Assembly (NCBI RefSeq): GCF_032854445.1
Contig: NC_088301.1
Span: 38,549,187-38,613,186, forward strand
Origin: Liolophura sinensis
Taxonomy: Eukaryota > Mollusca > Polyplacophora > Chitonida > Chitonidae
Direction: 5' to 3'
Length of the DNA stretch: 64,000 bases
How positions within the stretch are numbered: position 1 is the first letter of the stretch; the number at the start of each line of letters is the position of its first letter. Positions 52,136 to 64,000 of this stretch are shown here, piece by piece. The position numbers were made by a program, and so were the translations under genes. Below the pieces are notes generated by a model. It was not told the DNA's origin and did not search any database. It saw only the letters and a program-made list of their open reading frames with translations.

Positions 52136-52499
52136 TGTCATTCTCATCTTCTCTGGATATAATCCACCAGGTTTTAAATAAGATATCACTGATCGAAGTA
52201 TTCAGAAAAAATTCTAATGGTGGTTCTCAAGATTACGCAATTTATTTCAGATTTAAATAATAAGAATATTCATCCTTAAGACAACAGACCGGATAATGAT
52301 CAACTTTAATTAATGGGATAGGGACAATAGAGACTATACGTTTCGATTGGTCAGAGGAGCTGAACTATGTCCTGTAAGTTAGTTGTCATTGGTTGGACAG
52401 GTAATTTTTAAGATCGATTTCAAATTGCGCTCACTAGGCACATATGGTGTTCAGTGGGAATCATCTATCTATTAGAATGCCAAAATACATCTCACTTTG

Positions 52500-52620
52500 A
52501 GAAGTGAGTTCGTCAGTTACTTGCCAAAAGATGGTCGCTTATTTCGGCACCCCGGTTTCCTCTTCTGATAAAACTGACCCTTGTCCTATAAATGAAATGT
52601 TCTTGAATACTACCTATCAG
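52500..52620 (+). mobile_element. Fragment of the second SINE-like element
   Basis: GTTACTTGCCAAAAGATGG, CACCCCGGTTTCCTCTTCTG and CCTATAAATGAAATGTTCTTG parallel 36940-37040. Confidence 0.4.
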
Positions 52621-54994
52621 GCACATCCTGATGTCAACAGAGCTACGCGAGGTTAACTCTTTCCTTAGTTTCGACATTTCACTGGTTGTGGATTTACCTA
52701 CTTCATACCTATCGTTAGGAACAGTCTCACCCGCAGTAACTGAAACGTGACTTCAGATCTGTCAGATTTCTCATATATGCCTATCAATTTGTCACTAGGT
52801 GTGACCTGTCTTACTTCATCAGTAATAGATTATTACTTAGAGAGCCGGATAACTTTATTGCACAAAAATTAAATGGTAAAGCCCCAAACGAGGCTAAATG
52901 GTACAGAAATCACAAAAATGTTATTATATCTTCGTAAACAATGTTCTTTGACATATGACTGTTCATGTCAAGAATGTCAGCTATTTTGACCGGCCTCTTT
53001 GAATTACAAAGATGAATTGTTGGGTTCGTCCTGATGCAAAGAGAAATATGGTGTAATTAATGTTACAAAAGCAAATCAACAGCACAGTCGTTTCTAACTT
53101 GTCGAATTGCACCGGTACGTTCGACTATTTGTCACACTGTCGACGATGCTCTGTTTTATACTGATACAGGTTTTTTCTTTTAAATTTCGTTCTTTAAGTT
53201 AGTTTTGTAATATCACTACTTGCTGTAGGGCGGTAAATTATTCATACATAGTGTTGCTTCCATGGAATACTGTGGTGAAGTCATCAGACATCAGGCTCCA
53301 CCCTGTCACAATATGCTGATATTAATACTAATATTTCATAGAGTTATTTACGAAACTTTCCATTGATATTTGTGGAAACATTAATGTCATACTTGACGGA
53401 TTGGTAATGCTATACTGACTAACCATATAATTACCTTTACAGATCTACACGAATGTTATATTTTGAATCCATGTGTTTCATCCATGTCGTGGCGATATTT
53501 CAGACCGAGAGTGGCGGACACATTTTAATACATTTTAGTATTAATACACAGTTTACCTGCTTCAGAAGCATACATATGTAATAAAGTGCTGAATAATGTT
53601 GCTTAGGGCATGGATTTAGGGCACAAAGCCAAACATCAAACACATTTTACACTCATAATTACATTTATAATGGGCTGAAAGGTAAAAAAAATCACTTTCG
53701 ATGACGTTCATCAATGTGATGTATTTGAAGGTCAAAATTATAAAATGATTCCGTGTAGAGCTATGCATATATTCCGTCTACAGTCCGAATGAATCAGCGT
53801 CTTACTTAGATACCTTCTTGGTGGTCATACCCTATATCTAGCCTTAAAGTCTGTATGCTTTGGCGTGCTTGCCTGTTATATCTTTTGTTTTTTTTTTCTG
53901 GATTCGGTCAAAATTTTTGATCCAGTCGTTACACAAGGAATGTGCCGAAGGGCGATGGGTTAGTGGCTATACAGATTTCCCGCTTTCCAGGAAAACCGTG
54001 TCGTAAAACACGTGTGTTTTAGCAGACTCGCGTTCGTCACATTTCCGCGACTGTTTGATCGGGTATATAGCGCTGACCACTGGCGGGCCGATGTGGAATT
54101 CCTCAGTGTTTGAAGGCGGGCGAATTGGAGGGGAAATGTCTATATACGTTATGCGTCTCTAATCGGCAGGGGATCCGCTATGGGTCAAACCTAACCCTCG
54201 GGGGAATCACACGAACCCCATATGTTTGCGTCTCTCTAGGGGAGTAAAACATCGCACTCTCTCGATTCGATCTAAACAATCCTCTGACCTCCTTGTGTAA
54301 TGCCGTACATGTGATGGCCACTTGCTGCCCATGAAGGTATTTATATGTGCGCTTTCTTACTCACTCTAATATGTACCTGTAAATGTCGACCCATGCACAC
54401 CACCTGTTTCTCATATCCCAGATAGCCTTCATATAAGCCGTGTGTTTCTATAGTATCCCAGCTCTAACCTTTCTCATCGCCTTCTGAATTAACACCTGAT
54501 GTCAGACAGTACTTGTACCTTTACGTACCAAGGTGAGCAGATCGAGAAATACTCATGGAATTTTTCTGACACCACAAATTACGTGATACAAAAAATAGCC
54601 AAGAGGGCGAGTATTGAGCATCTTCCCAATAGCTGACAACGGCGCAACTTCAGTCCGCCACGTGTTCCGACCCGAAATAGCCAACAGCCGTAAGCACAGG
54701 GAGAGTCTGTATACACTGGAACTTGTTCTTGTTAGCAGAATAGCTGTGGCAGGGAGAGGCTACACGGTCGATGGCAGGAGCGTAAAGGTATTATAGCTGT
54801 CGCTGCCTGCGGTCGGTATGAGGAGATGCAGCCTAGCTCTTAACTTGTGGAATAGTACTACAGTCTCGCCTTCTTTAACCTTCTTTGTTTTATAAATCGT
54901 ATTGGATTGGAATGCTGTTTCCCACTTGTACATTTGCTAGCTTTACACAGTATACCGGAAAGGCCTGGCTCGGAGTTCGGGTAGAATGTAAACT

Positions 54995-55515
54995 ATGATG
55001 TACTTATGGAATACACACCATGATGACCAAGTTTTGCCAGTCCGTCGCAAGCGACAGTCGGATGCTCTGTGGAATTTGGCTGCGGACTACCTGGAGTACA
55101 ACTACTCCGATTATGACTATCCCGGGGGGTGGGATTACGGCAGGGAGGAAGACCAGACTCACTTTTTCTACCCCGGGGACGTCGGTGAGTTACGGAAGCC
55201 CTGGGTGAAAGAGCCTCATGTCATCCCCGTGGTCACCGTCTACACTCTAACCTTTATCTTCGGCATCTGTGGTAACACACTTGTGATATTTTCCCTTTTG
55301 AAATTTCACCGGAGTCGCTCTATAACGACGCCTTTTTTGACAAGCCTTGCAGTTGCCGATCTGCTCTTTTTGCTCGTTTGCGTGCCGTACGAAACGACAC
55401 GTTACTTCATAGGTCACTGGGCACTCGGTAGGGCGTTCTGTAAAATATCAGGGTTTGTGGAAATGTTAACTGCTGTGGCGTCAATTCTGAATCTTACAGC
55501 CGTCAGCGTTGAAAG
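54995..55515 (+). CDS. Gene 2 exon 1 (partial gene): tandem paralogue of the peptide GPCR
   Basis: 173 residues plus two bases of an arginine codon, ending at GTAAGT (55516), phase 2, the same ERY-codon splice position as gene 1. An in-frame TAA at 54989 precedes tandem ATGs at 54995/54998. From LRKPW (residues 66-70) through TM1 (N94), TM2 (LAVAD, D122), C149 and SVER it is about 68% identical to gene 1 by hand alignment. The N-terminus is longer and unrelated: a basic RRKR at 17-20, then an acidic tyrosine-rich stretch (Y32, Y35, Y37, Y40, Y42, Y48) with sequon N36-Y-S. RRKR fits a furin-type cleavage consensus and the tyrosines suit sulfation; both are inferences. Exon 2, expected to begin Y-x-x-I-x-HP, was not found in the remaining 8.5 kb, so the gene runs off the window. 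Confidence 0.9.
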
Positions 55516-58500
55516 GTAAGTGAACTATATAGTACAAAATTGTCATTGCACACTGATGAAAAATTCTCTAAATATTATCAGAAAATACTTTTTTACATTG
55601 ACGCACAAAGTCCATGTGACGTTTCAGAATAATTAAAAAAGAGTGTAAAGAATTGTAAGCGTGGCCACTATTTACTTTCACAACAATTCCGCATTCAGAC
55701 CATTAGCTGTATCAGTCTCAATCAGTGCAACGTCACAGAAACAACGCAGGCCTTTGAAATGAAATATAGCCACCATACAGCGTGAACTTTGCTACCTTCT
55801 GCAAGTACTTCGATAATTCAATGGACGTTGCCGATATTTGTTTGTTATTAATGTGACAATGATCTTGAGAGTGTTCTCCACCAGTAACCTTCTGTCCACT
55901 CTATACTTCTTAAATTATGTGAGTATACCAGCATAATATTGCGAAGACTACAACTTATGTGTCTTTGTTTTGCTTTTTTATTTAATAATTGCTTTGCCAT
56001 TGAGTATAAACCTGACTTAATCGCATTTTATTCACCGATCTGTTATGGGTGTCCTGTTTGAAGTTTGTTTTATGGCCTTATTGTGAGCAAATTGCTGACA
56101 GTGGCTGTACGGGGGGATACTAGCATATTTTACATAACAACCGTTCCTTTCTGCTTTTCTATATCCACGTAGCTATTAAGGTGGTAAGATACAATGTGCC
56201 GCTTCGAGTTTACCTAAAAACGCATCCTACAACAAGGATGCAAGTATTTCAGCATGTGTGCCCTCTATTTACTTACAGTGTTTTATCATACAGCAGGTCG
56301 ACTTTTCAAAATCATGTTTCCTGGTAATCCAATGAATGCGACGTCAAATAGAGTGTCCAAACAATATATATTTGGAGCAGCCACATCTGGTTGTGTTTGG
56401 GGATAAATAACGACGAGGGCAGAAGATTTAGAACAGGTAGTTTTAGTGTGTGTCGTACGCAAATAATTACCCTTAACAATATGCTGATGTGTTGGAATCT
56501 GCATACCTATTAAGTGAGACTGTCAAGGCATATTATTCCACATAGTCTGCCGCGAAATAGTTTAAATCAAATCTGTATCCAAACTGTACTCATTAAACAT
56601 AAACTGTTTTCTCTTGATACTGTCAAGATTCTCTTGTGATTCGCCCGTCTACGTATAGAAAAATTAAATTGACTAGAACAAGGTTTGAGTTCCTGGTGCC
56701 TGTTACAAGGGCCAGTATTAATCAGATGTAAGTGCAGAGAAAGCCTATCCACTCGGGCTGCTCCCGACAATCTTATGAAATCCGGAAATATCACAAAATC
56801 CATATGAGAGTAACGACTTGCTCTGATAATCCTGCGGTGAACGATTAAGTATAACCCATAAACCTTTTATTCCGTCATTCACATTGTCATTCTGCAAACC
56901 GAAGCTCTACATTTTCCATTACGCTTACTATAAGATTATTTGTTTACATCGTTTATATTCAGATGATGCACTATTCACAGCTTATTTCTAACACAACGAT
57001 AAGATTTTGACATTTCTATTGATGATGAATGATATGTAATAGCAGGGACATAGGAAAACGGCCAAACGTCGATATGTCGATATTTTAATGTCGTTTGTCT
57101 GCGCCGTAAGCGTAAAGCATTGAAGGGAAATGGACGACTGTACTAAATATAGTTCATTTGGCGCTTGTAAAGGGGATGTGATTGCAGACATACGACTGAC
57201 TAATTGGTGTATAGCCCTGTCCATGTTTCTCGTTCAGTTGCCAAATAACATATCAGGAGAATTGCATGGGCTGCGTCTGTACCAGTCTAAACTCTCATCA
57301 ATCACACGTACATAGCATATATATCCTCAATATTCCCGTGATGCGTTGTTTTTATAAGCATTGTAATATGAGGCTGGATATTAAATTGCAAAGGTGTGAG
57401 CTTTAGGTTGTAACTTTACATTACATTTACACGAGGTTAGTTGAAATCCCGATTCTCCAACCTGTTTAAACGCATGTGGAAGATACTTATCTGTATAATT
57501 ATGGATTGTAGACATACCGATGATTACAAAAAAGAGATAAAAACAGCGCTGACCACTAGATGTAACAAAACTCCATGTCGCTTACAACTTTTCGGATATC
57601 GTACATCGGTATGTGAATTGAATAAAAGGCGCTATGCTTAAAAACTTTCTTTGATATACTAAGTGATATTTCCGAAGGAAGCACACATAGAGGTATGCAG
57701 ATTTCCCCGGTTCCGAAGTTGCATCCCAACGTGCATCAATCCTAATACAGACAAAAAGCATATAGACAACTCACAACAGAAGCAAAAAGAACGAAAGTGT
57801 AATACAGAATGCATTTTCATCCAGTAAAACTAGTATGCAGGTCTGGTAAGATATCGGCAAACCATGCAAGGTACGGAGCCTCTTCTATTGGGTTAGAATA
57901 AGCTAATCCCTTTTCTTAACATTTGGCTAGATCCGCCCGTGAACAATATATGCAAACTATAGGGAAAACGTGCATTATAAATCTAACTGTGATTGGTGAT
58001 TGTCAATCAGAAGAAACCATGCCGTTTTCAGTTTGAAAGACACCTGGTTCCTGTGATAGGGATTTCCGACGATAGCCGATCTGTGACTCAAAGTATGGAC
58101 GCTTCTAAACCTGAACGTTGGCTTCTTACTGTTTTATCCTTCAAATCAATGTGACCAGCTGAGACCCGTTGGGGTCTGCAATCTTAAGACTTGCTAGCAT
58201 GTTACCTGAAGGCTTAACTTTAATCAATTTAAGATTGTATGTACACTGGTTCCAAAGGGTGTGTTTTAAACTTACATGGTATTTAAAACATGTTGTGCAT
58301 GAGGTCCCAGTTTCTGTTACATTAATAAAACTAAATCTTTGCCACACAAGCAGCCCCACAGAATGAATGCATATTAAATTATCATTAGTCTGAAATATTT
58401 TAACCGCAGTTACTATAACACTGCACATTCGACGTCAGTCCTTGCCTATAAAGTACACTTTGTTTTAACCGGCTGGAACTAAGGGTTTTGTTGCAAGAAC

Positions 58501-58721
58501 GCATGGCATTTGTCTAGTTTGATAATTTACGGCGACAGGATATCATAAGCTTGTACTAAGCTTAATTTACTTCACAGAACTGGACTGATGTATTCGTATA
58601 CAGAGACAGGCTGTTCTGAGACTTTTCTGGTACAAAAGACAGGAGTGGCTACCAATTAATTTAGGTCATGAGAAGACAACCTTGTTTAATCTCATTTTTA
58701 AAACTTGTCGGGGGGGGGGGG

Positions 58722-58896
58722 GTGCCTCCGGGGCTCAGTTGGTTAGCGCGCTAGGGCAGCGTAATGACTCAAGAGCCTCTCGCTGTGAGTTCAAGTCCAG
58801 CTCAGGCTGGCTTCCCTCCGGCGGATGGTCGTGGGTTTCCCCCGGGCTCTGCCGGTTTCCTCCCACCATAATACTGGCCGCCGTCGTATAAGTGAG
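58722..58896 (+). mobile_element. tRNA-derived SINE, 3'-truncated, preceded by a G-run
   Basis: GTGCCTCCGGGGCTCAGTTGG head (A box), GTGAGTTCAAGTCCAG (B box 58787-58798), GTCGTGGGTTTCCCCCGG and CCACCATAATACTGGCCGCC, then TATAAGTGAGAATTC, where it stops before the AAATAAAT tail. A run of 13 G precedes it. Confidence 0.82.
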
Positions 58897-61639
58897 AATT
58901 CAGAATTTCTGTTTAACCTAAAATCCTGTGAAAGAAAGCATTGTAGTTTGTATTTCCTGAAGACGCTTTCAAACGTCCCCTTTCCTGGTACTGTTGCTGA
59001 TTGAGGGCTGATTTAGATTTATCGGAAACTAACTATCGATGGATTGGCACGGCTCTTCCTGTCGTCTGTGACATTCAAAGAGACAGCTCTGTCTGGTCTG
59101 TGTCAGACCGGATAAGGATCTACATCAAAATACTCCTTATGCTACTCGGCTTATAAAAGACGCTGTGACATGGGCTGAGGAACTGGATGCCAACGGCACT
59201 GCTGGCACATGGATGGTTCAGTCTCTCATGCATATCCACCAGCATTAATATTTTCAAAGCCACTCTTTGGAGACCATGATACATGCATAGCATTTTAGCT
59301 CACTGATACGGCCTATTTCTGTGTGTTCTGAGAGGATAGTATATGACAATCTCTCTGTCCAGCCTGGTTTCGATTTTCCAGTGTTTTAGAGGCTAACCCA
59401 ATAGTTATACTTGGTGATTGTGTATGGCGTTTGATACAAACATACCCTGAAGTAGCTGAAAATCTGTTTAACCATAGGCGAAAATAGATACATAAAGTCG
59501 TGTACGTAGAATTTGTAAACTCGCGTGATTCCATTTAAATATCTTGATTGTGTCGAATTTTATTTTGTAATTGTTTGCGCTTTGGTTTTCTTAAAGATAA
59601 TGTCGATCAGATAAAAATATGACAGGATTATTTATTTTGTGCTCATAATGCACTTGTAAATATAGCTCGTAAACTAGAGCCATGAAAATATAAACAAAGA
59701 GCTACTTCAATTATCTGCGGTTTTAGTTTTAATTGTTCGTTTCTATATTAAAAAATATAGCAATCCACATTTCCATGCGGGCATAAAATGCATGAAAACA
59801 GGCTTTCGTATACTTACAGTGAACCAAAGTGGCCCTTCAGGCTCATCAGACACACTAAACCACACTTAACACAAACCGTCAAACACATAAGAAAATATAT
59901 AATATATGAAATAAGGACGGATTCATGCAAAGAGAAGAAAGCAGTTTTCAGGGATGACGGAAAGACACAAGGCATGTTCTAGGAGAATGAATTGAAACTT
60001 ATAGTGATGGCATTGGTGGAATAAAATCGAAAGAATGTGCTCTGCTGTACATTGCTTGTAGACATTGTTGTGTCAATAACAATGGCGCACCAATTTGTGC
60101 AGTGATATCTTGTGATGTTGATATGAACCCGCCTTGTACGTTTACAAATACCTTTAGACGACTTCTTACGTGACAGTCTAATTAACAAGATGTGTCATTC
60201 ATACATTGCCTTTCGCACTGCAGCCATATAAGAGAAGAACAGCGTAGTGTTTATCAGGAAACTTGGTGACATTCTGTATGCGTGGACCGAATGGTTCCCG
60301 GGTTTAATATCCGTGTCGTTTAGGTGGCTTAGTTGAATGTGCCAGCGGCTGTATGTTAATACTCTGTTGTTTGGGGAAGTCATAGTCATTACCTTTACGT
60401 TCATCGTTCACTATAATTGGATCGGAGGTCACGTGAGCGTGTTTGTGAATAATTGACTCTTTGTGAAGTATAATAAATGAAGTATAATAAATGCTCCACA
60501 TGTTAATCCTAGAATCTACTAGTTAGTACATATCGAGCATTAGAATGCGGCTTGCAAAATTTCAGAGAATGGGCAAAGCTTCTCTTACATGAGATACCGA
60601 ATGAACCAATACTCTCTAAAAACTTCTATGTACTAGCGGCACACAGTATTTTAACAAAATATCTATATCCAGCATATCCATATTATTTTGTACACATATT
60701 ATGTAATTTGTCTGAAAAAATTCACAATCGAATGATTATTAGTAGTGTATTAGTGGTGCCTCGGTTATTTTGGATGTGCAAATTTGTAAGCAGCAGTTTT
60801 TAGAGAGGCAAGCTTATATCAGGAAAGTCGCAACATGAAGGTTGCACATATTTAAACCTATAACTATGTATAGCCAGACGAACGTGAGATAAATGTGCCC
60901 TATCATCGGCTGTTTCCCTCATTGAATGCACGAATCAATCCGTCGCGGAGATGGGTAGGTGGTGACATATTCCTCACAGCGCATGTACCTCTCCCCATGT
61001 TCTCTTCACATCACGGCCACAACAATGCAACATTGACCTATTATATGATCCCATGTAATAAGATTTTGCTCTGGGAAGTGTACTGTCTTTCTTTGGAGAG
61101 AACGTTAATTAGCTTAAATGTAATACGTAATTAGCGCAGTAACTTCTTCTGTTGTCCAATACTGTAATTTGGCACAGGCGTTGGTCTAGTCAAAGCTACT
61201 TTCTTTGCAAAATCTACTATGATTACTTGAGGAATTGTGCGTATTGTAGGATTTGATGTGGAACCACCATAGCTGAGTCATTTGAATCCTGTAGAAAATC
61301 GTCTAGTCGTCCTCTGAATCATCGGGATCAACGGAGAACTGTCCAATTTGTGAGAGCACAGACGTATGATTGTTTCCTATCACACAAGAGTTTAAGTGGC
61401 AGATAGAGATATTCGAACAGACCGACCTGTGTCTGTGGCATTCAGCCAATCCAATATTTGTGTACATCCCAAGAGTTAAACGCGCTCGTACTGAACGTCA
61501 GCATCAAACATGCCGGTTCATTTATATGTGACCGCCATGCTTAGATTTTTCCAACATAACGCCTCTGCGAGGTCAGTGTTAAATTGAAACGAAAATCCAA
61601 AACAATCATATCTTAATTGTAAAGCAAGTAATACCAACG

Positions 61640-61790
61640 TTTTATTTTATTACTCTTGCCCGCATGATCATTACTACAGCACTGGGAGTAAAGCAAGAGG
61701 AGGACAACAGTATGATAACTCGTAAATAGTCACACGTAACCTGTCAAGGTTACTTCACCTCAGTTAAGGTTCTACTAGAGTGAGGCTCAC
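61640..61790 (+). repeat. Family B dispersed repeat, diverged
   Basis: TACAGCACTGGGAGTAAAGC, AGTCACACGTAACCTGTCAA, TTCACCTCAGTTAAGG in family order, in gene 2 intron 1. Confidence 0.5.
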
Positions 61791-64000
61791 AATCCTGTGA
61801 AAGACGACACCTGCTTTATTTAGTAGAATACGAATTTTAATTCATTCTCAGTCTGCATTTGGTTCTATCGGACCAAATCAACGGACCTATCAACTTACGT
61901 TAAAAGTCTTCTTTACAACACGAAATTAAATATGGACTGCTAAGTTAGATACCCTCTCACGTTCCCCGTGATCGTTTCCAGACGATTAGCACTGTTTCAT
62001 TCACAACACTAAAATATCATGTTCTAAATTTATGCTTCTAAACAGACATTCGTATACCAGCCGTCTGGGCCTTCCCTAACGGTAAGTGAGTAAAATCTTT
62101 GAACTCTTCGAATTTTGACACAAAAATGGGACAGTTATAGGGATCTGCGCGAAACTCATGCAAATACAAATGATATGTTTGATTTAATTCTTATAGGTCA
62201 AAAAGACCTCCACAGTTATAAATGATAGAACATGTGACTGAATACAGCAGCTACCTTGTTGGAGATGAAAAGTGTGATGAAATCAACACTTTAAAGAAGC
62301 AACATATCGCTGCCAGGTCGAAAATAGGCAATTGCATTCTCGCGAGATCTCCTGTATAATTGTTTGCTGCATGGTTTCGTTGACCAACCGTGCTAAAATC
62401 CGAGACTGAAATAAAAATTACTTGATTGGTTTTGATGGTATAAAATGCGATGAGGTAACCTCTGAAGACGCGATGTCTGGGTGAGGTTTGTCAAAAACGC
62501 GGAGAAATTTGTCTGAACAAAATGGCTTCTGTACACCTAAGAGCTGCTGTGTCTACGTAGGCCTGACGAAGGAAAAAACATTGGTTCTATTTTAGAATGC
62601 AAAGAAGCTGTCATACGTACTCGTTAAAACCTGTTACGAGTAAACTAGGCCAACTGTCGTTTCAAGTATGACGGGAATTTTCAGGTAACTCTTATTGACT
62701 AAATGCTGTCGCTGAACAGTGACAATGCACTTATCTCGGTAAATATCTCCGTTTCCAGTCTCACCTTAAAATCTTCTTTTACGTTTTGCGGCATGAAATG
62801 GCTTGTGTTCTCGGTGCTGCTAAGGCAACGGGTAGCTTTAACTTCATTTACAGTTCTATAACACAGGGAAACCAAAAAGCTTCATGGTTCTAGTGTCAAT
62901 ATTGTTTAATCCATGTAGTCGTATAACTCTTTCATTCATGTTGGTGAAAATGCAATGTCAAACTATGCGTCGTAACATTCCGCCATCAACCAGTATGGAC
63001 ATTCCAGGCCAATAATAGCAAGGCCAATTACCAAACGACGTCTAAAGCAAACCACCAAAGAACTAAGGAAGTATATAAAGTACGAAACTAGGATGGAATC
63101 ATGTAAAGATAACTAAAATAAATGCGAAATATGTCTATACGTTGTGATTTTGTGTCATGGCAAGGAGAATTGAGGACGGTTATATATTGTTCCGTTCGAG
63201 TTTTTTTTATGTTATAATTCTGTTTAATATATGAATTAGACTTGTGTGATAAAAAAAAAGGAATTTCTGAAAACATTTTTCAGGAAGTCACTGCACGGAA
63301 GTATATAATACAGCTTTCGATAAGTATGCATTCAGAAGTACCGAGAGCTTGCATTGCCATACTTTATGCATTTTTAAGATATATAAAGTAAACTCAGTAT
63401 GTTGGAAAATTGGAACGAATTGCTGTCAATACAAATGAAAATCACTGACTACAATATTACCGCGCGGTCTCAACAAAGGTATTAGAACCATTCTGGATAG
63501 GTTTTATTATCACATTCCTTAATATCTGTGCATTCCCATAGTACTGTTAATTAGGCCCTCTAATGGATTGAGTCGACTAACCAAACGATGCATATGAGCA
63601 GGCATTTTACGCTGGAAAACCAAATTACATGTGTATATTGTCATCCACTCCAAGTGTCAGCCCTCATGACACGTATTGAATGTAACCTAATATGTTAATC
63701 ATATATCCTTTCCCTACAATACAGTCTACTTAAGAGCAAAGGTATGGGTGTACTCTGATCTGGGAAAAAATATCGTTGATATTCGAAAATAACGCATGTC
63801 ACATGAATAATTTATGTCTTTCATACAGTATAAAAGACATGCCTGTATGTTCTATGGTACTCGTTTGAAATCGTTTACATGAACACATGTATGTAAAAGT
63901 CAAATATTGGTGACGTAATAATTGCCTAATTTTTAATTCTTTCGAAGCTTCGACTCTACATTTCCTTGGTTCCACTGCAATGCACCCAGCAAATGCACAA

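Larger units (their letters stand above)
48940..54994. other. Intergenic region upstream of gene 2
   Basis: No gene recognised. Contains family B and SINE copies listed separately. The last kilobase before gene 2 is more GC-rich, as expected for a promoter/5' UTR region, but no TATA box or upstream exon is convincing. Confidence 0.5.
55516..64000 (+). other. Start of gene 2 intron 1, running off the window
   Basis: Begins with a GTAAGT donor. I looked for an acceptor followed by the ICL2 motif and found none. Contains a SINE (58722-58896), a family B copy (61640-61790) and a short stretch near 63055-63115 shared with 40545-40620. Several short open frames lack any recognisable domain. Confidence 0.6.

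Noticed and set aside
60552-60803. An 83-codon frame in gene 2 intron 1 as a missing receptor exon
   Set aside because: It lacks the HP, TM4 Trp or any other GPCR motif, and its ends are not splice-bounded in the needed phase.

Overview
The window looks like nuclear DNA from an invertebrate, most likely a mollusc (bivalve or gastropod). It is AT-rich and gene-poor, has spliceosomal introns up to about 20 kb, and is full of old, nested transposable elements. These include tRNA-derived SINEs whose tails end in CAATCAAATAAATAAAT-like repeats, which I associate with mollusc genomes. The phylum is inferred; nothing here is species-diagnostic.

The host genes are two tandem, same-strand paralogues of a rhodopsin-class (class A) peptide GPCR. 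Gene 1 is complete in six exons (821-1239, 8999-9122, 29823-30043, 30574-30694, 32500-32625, 34432-34710). All junctions are GT/AG with matching phases, and they assemble to a 429-residue receptor with every hallmark motif (GN in TM1, LAIAD in TM2, TM3 and ECL2 cysteines, ERY, CWGP, NPIIY). Gene 2 shows only its first exon (54995-55515), which ends at the same ERY-codon splice position. About 75 of 110 residues from before TM1 to ERY match gene 1 (hand count). Its remaining exons should lie beyond the right edge. The closest look is to cholecystokinin/sulfakinin- and QRFP-type receptors, but the ligand cannot be assigned.

Everything else is non-coding or mobile. Intron 2 of gene 1 carries an antisense, decayed I-group-like LINE (about 22.47-28.2 kb) with CCHC zinc knuckles, AP-endonuclease, RT and RNase H, split by a roughly 860-bp unclassified repeat (family A). 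It also carries a 320-bp inverted duplication, TA microsatellites, SINEs and a degenerate minisatellite. The intergenic region holds a degraded LTR retrotransposon (42.7-48.9 kb) with Ty3/gypsy-type domains in the order gag-PR-INT-RT-RNase H, the Gmr1-like arrangement. Its 5' LTR is itself interrupted by family A. At least ten SINE copies (two with readable target-site duplications) and a second unclassified short repeat (family B) are scattered through introns and intergenic DNA.

No rRNA, genuine tRNA, CRISPR or other host gene was found. The most useful results are the assembled receptor gene, its paralogue with a divergent N-terminus, the Gmr1-type element, and two repeat families defined by their recurrence inside this window.
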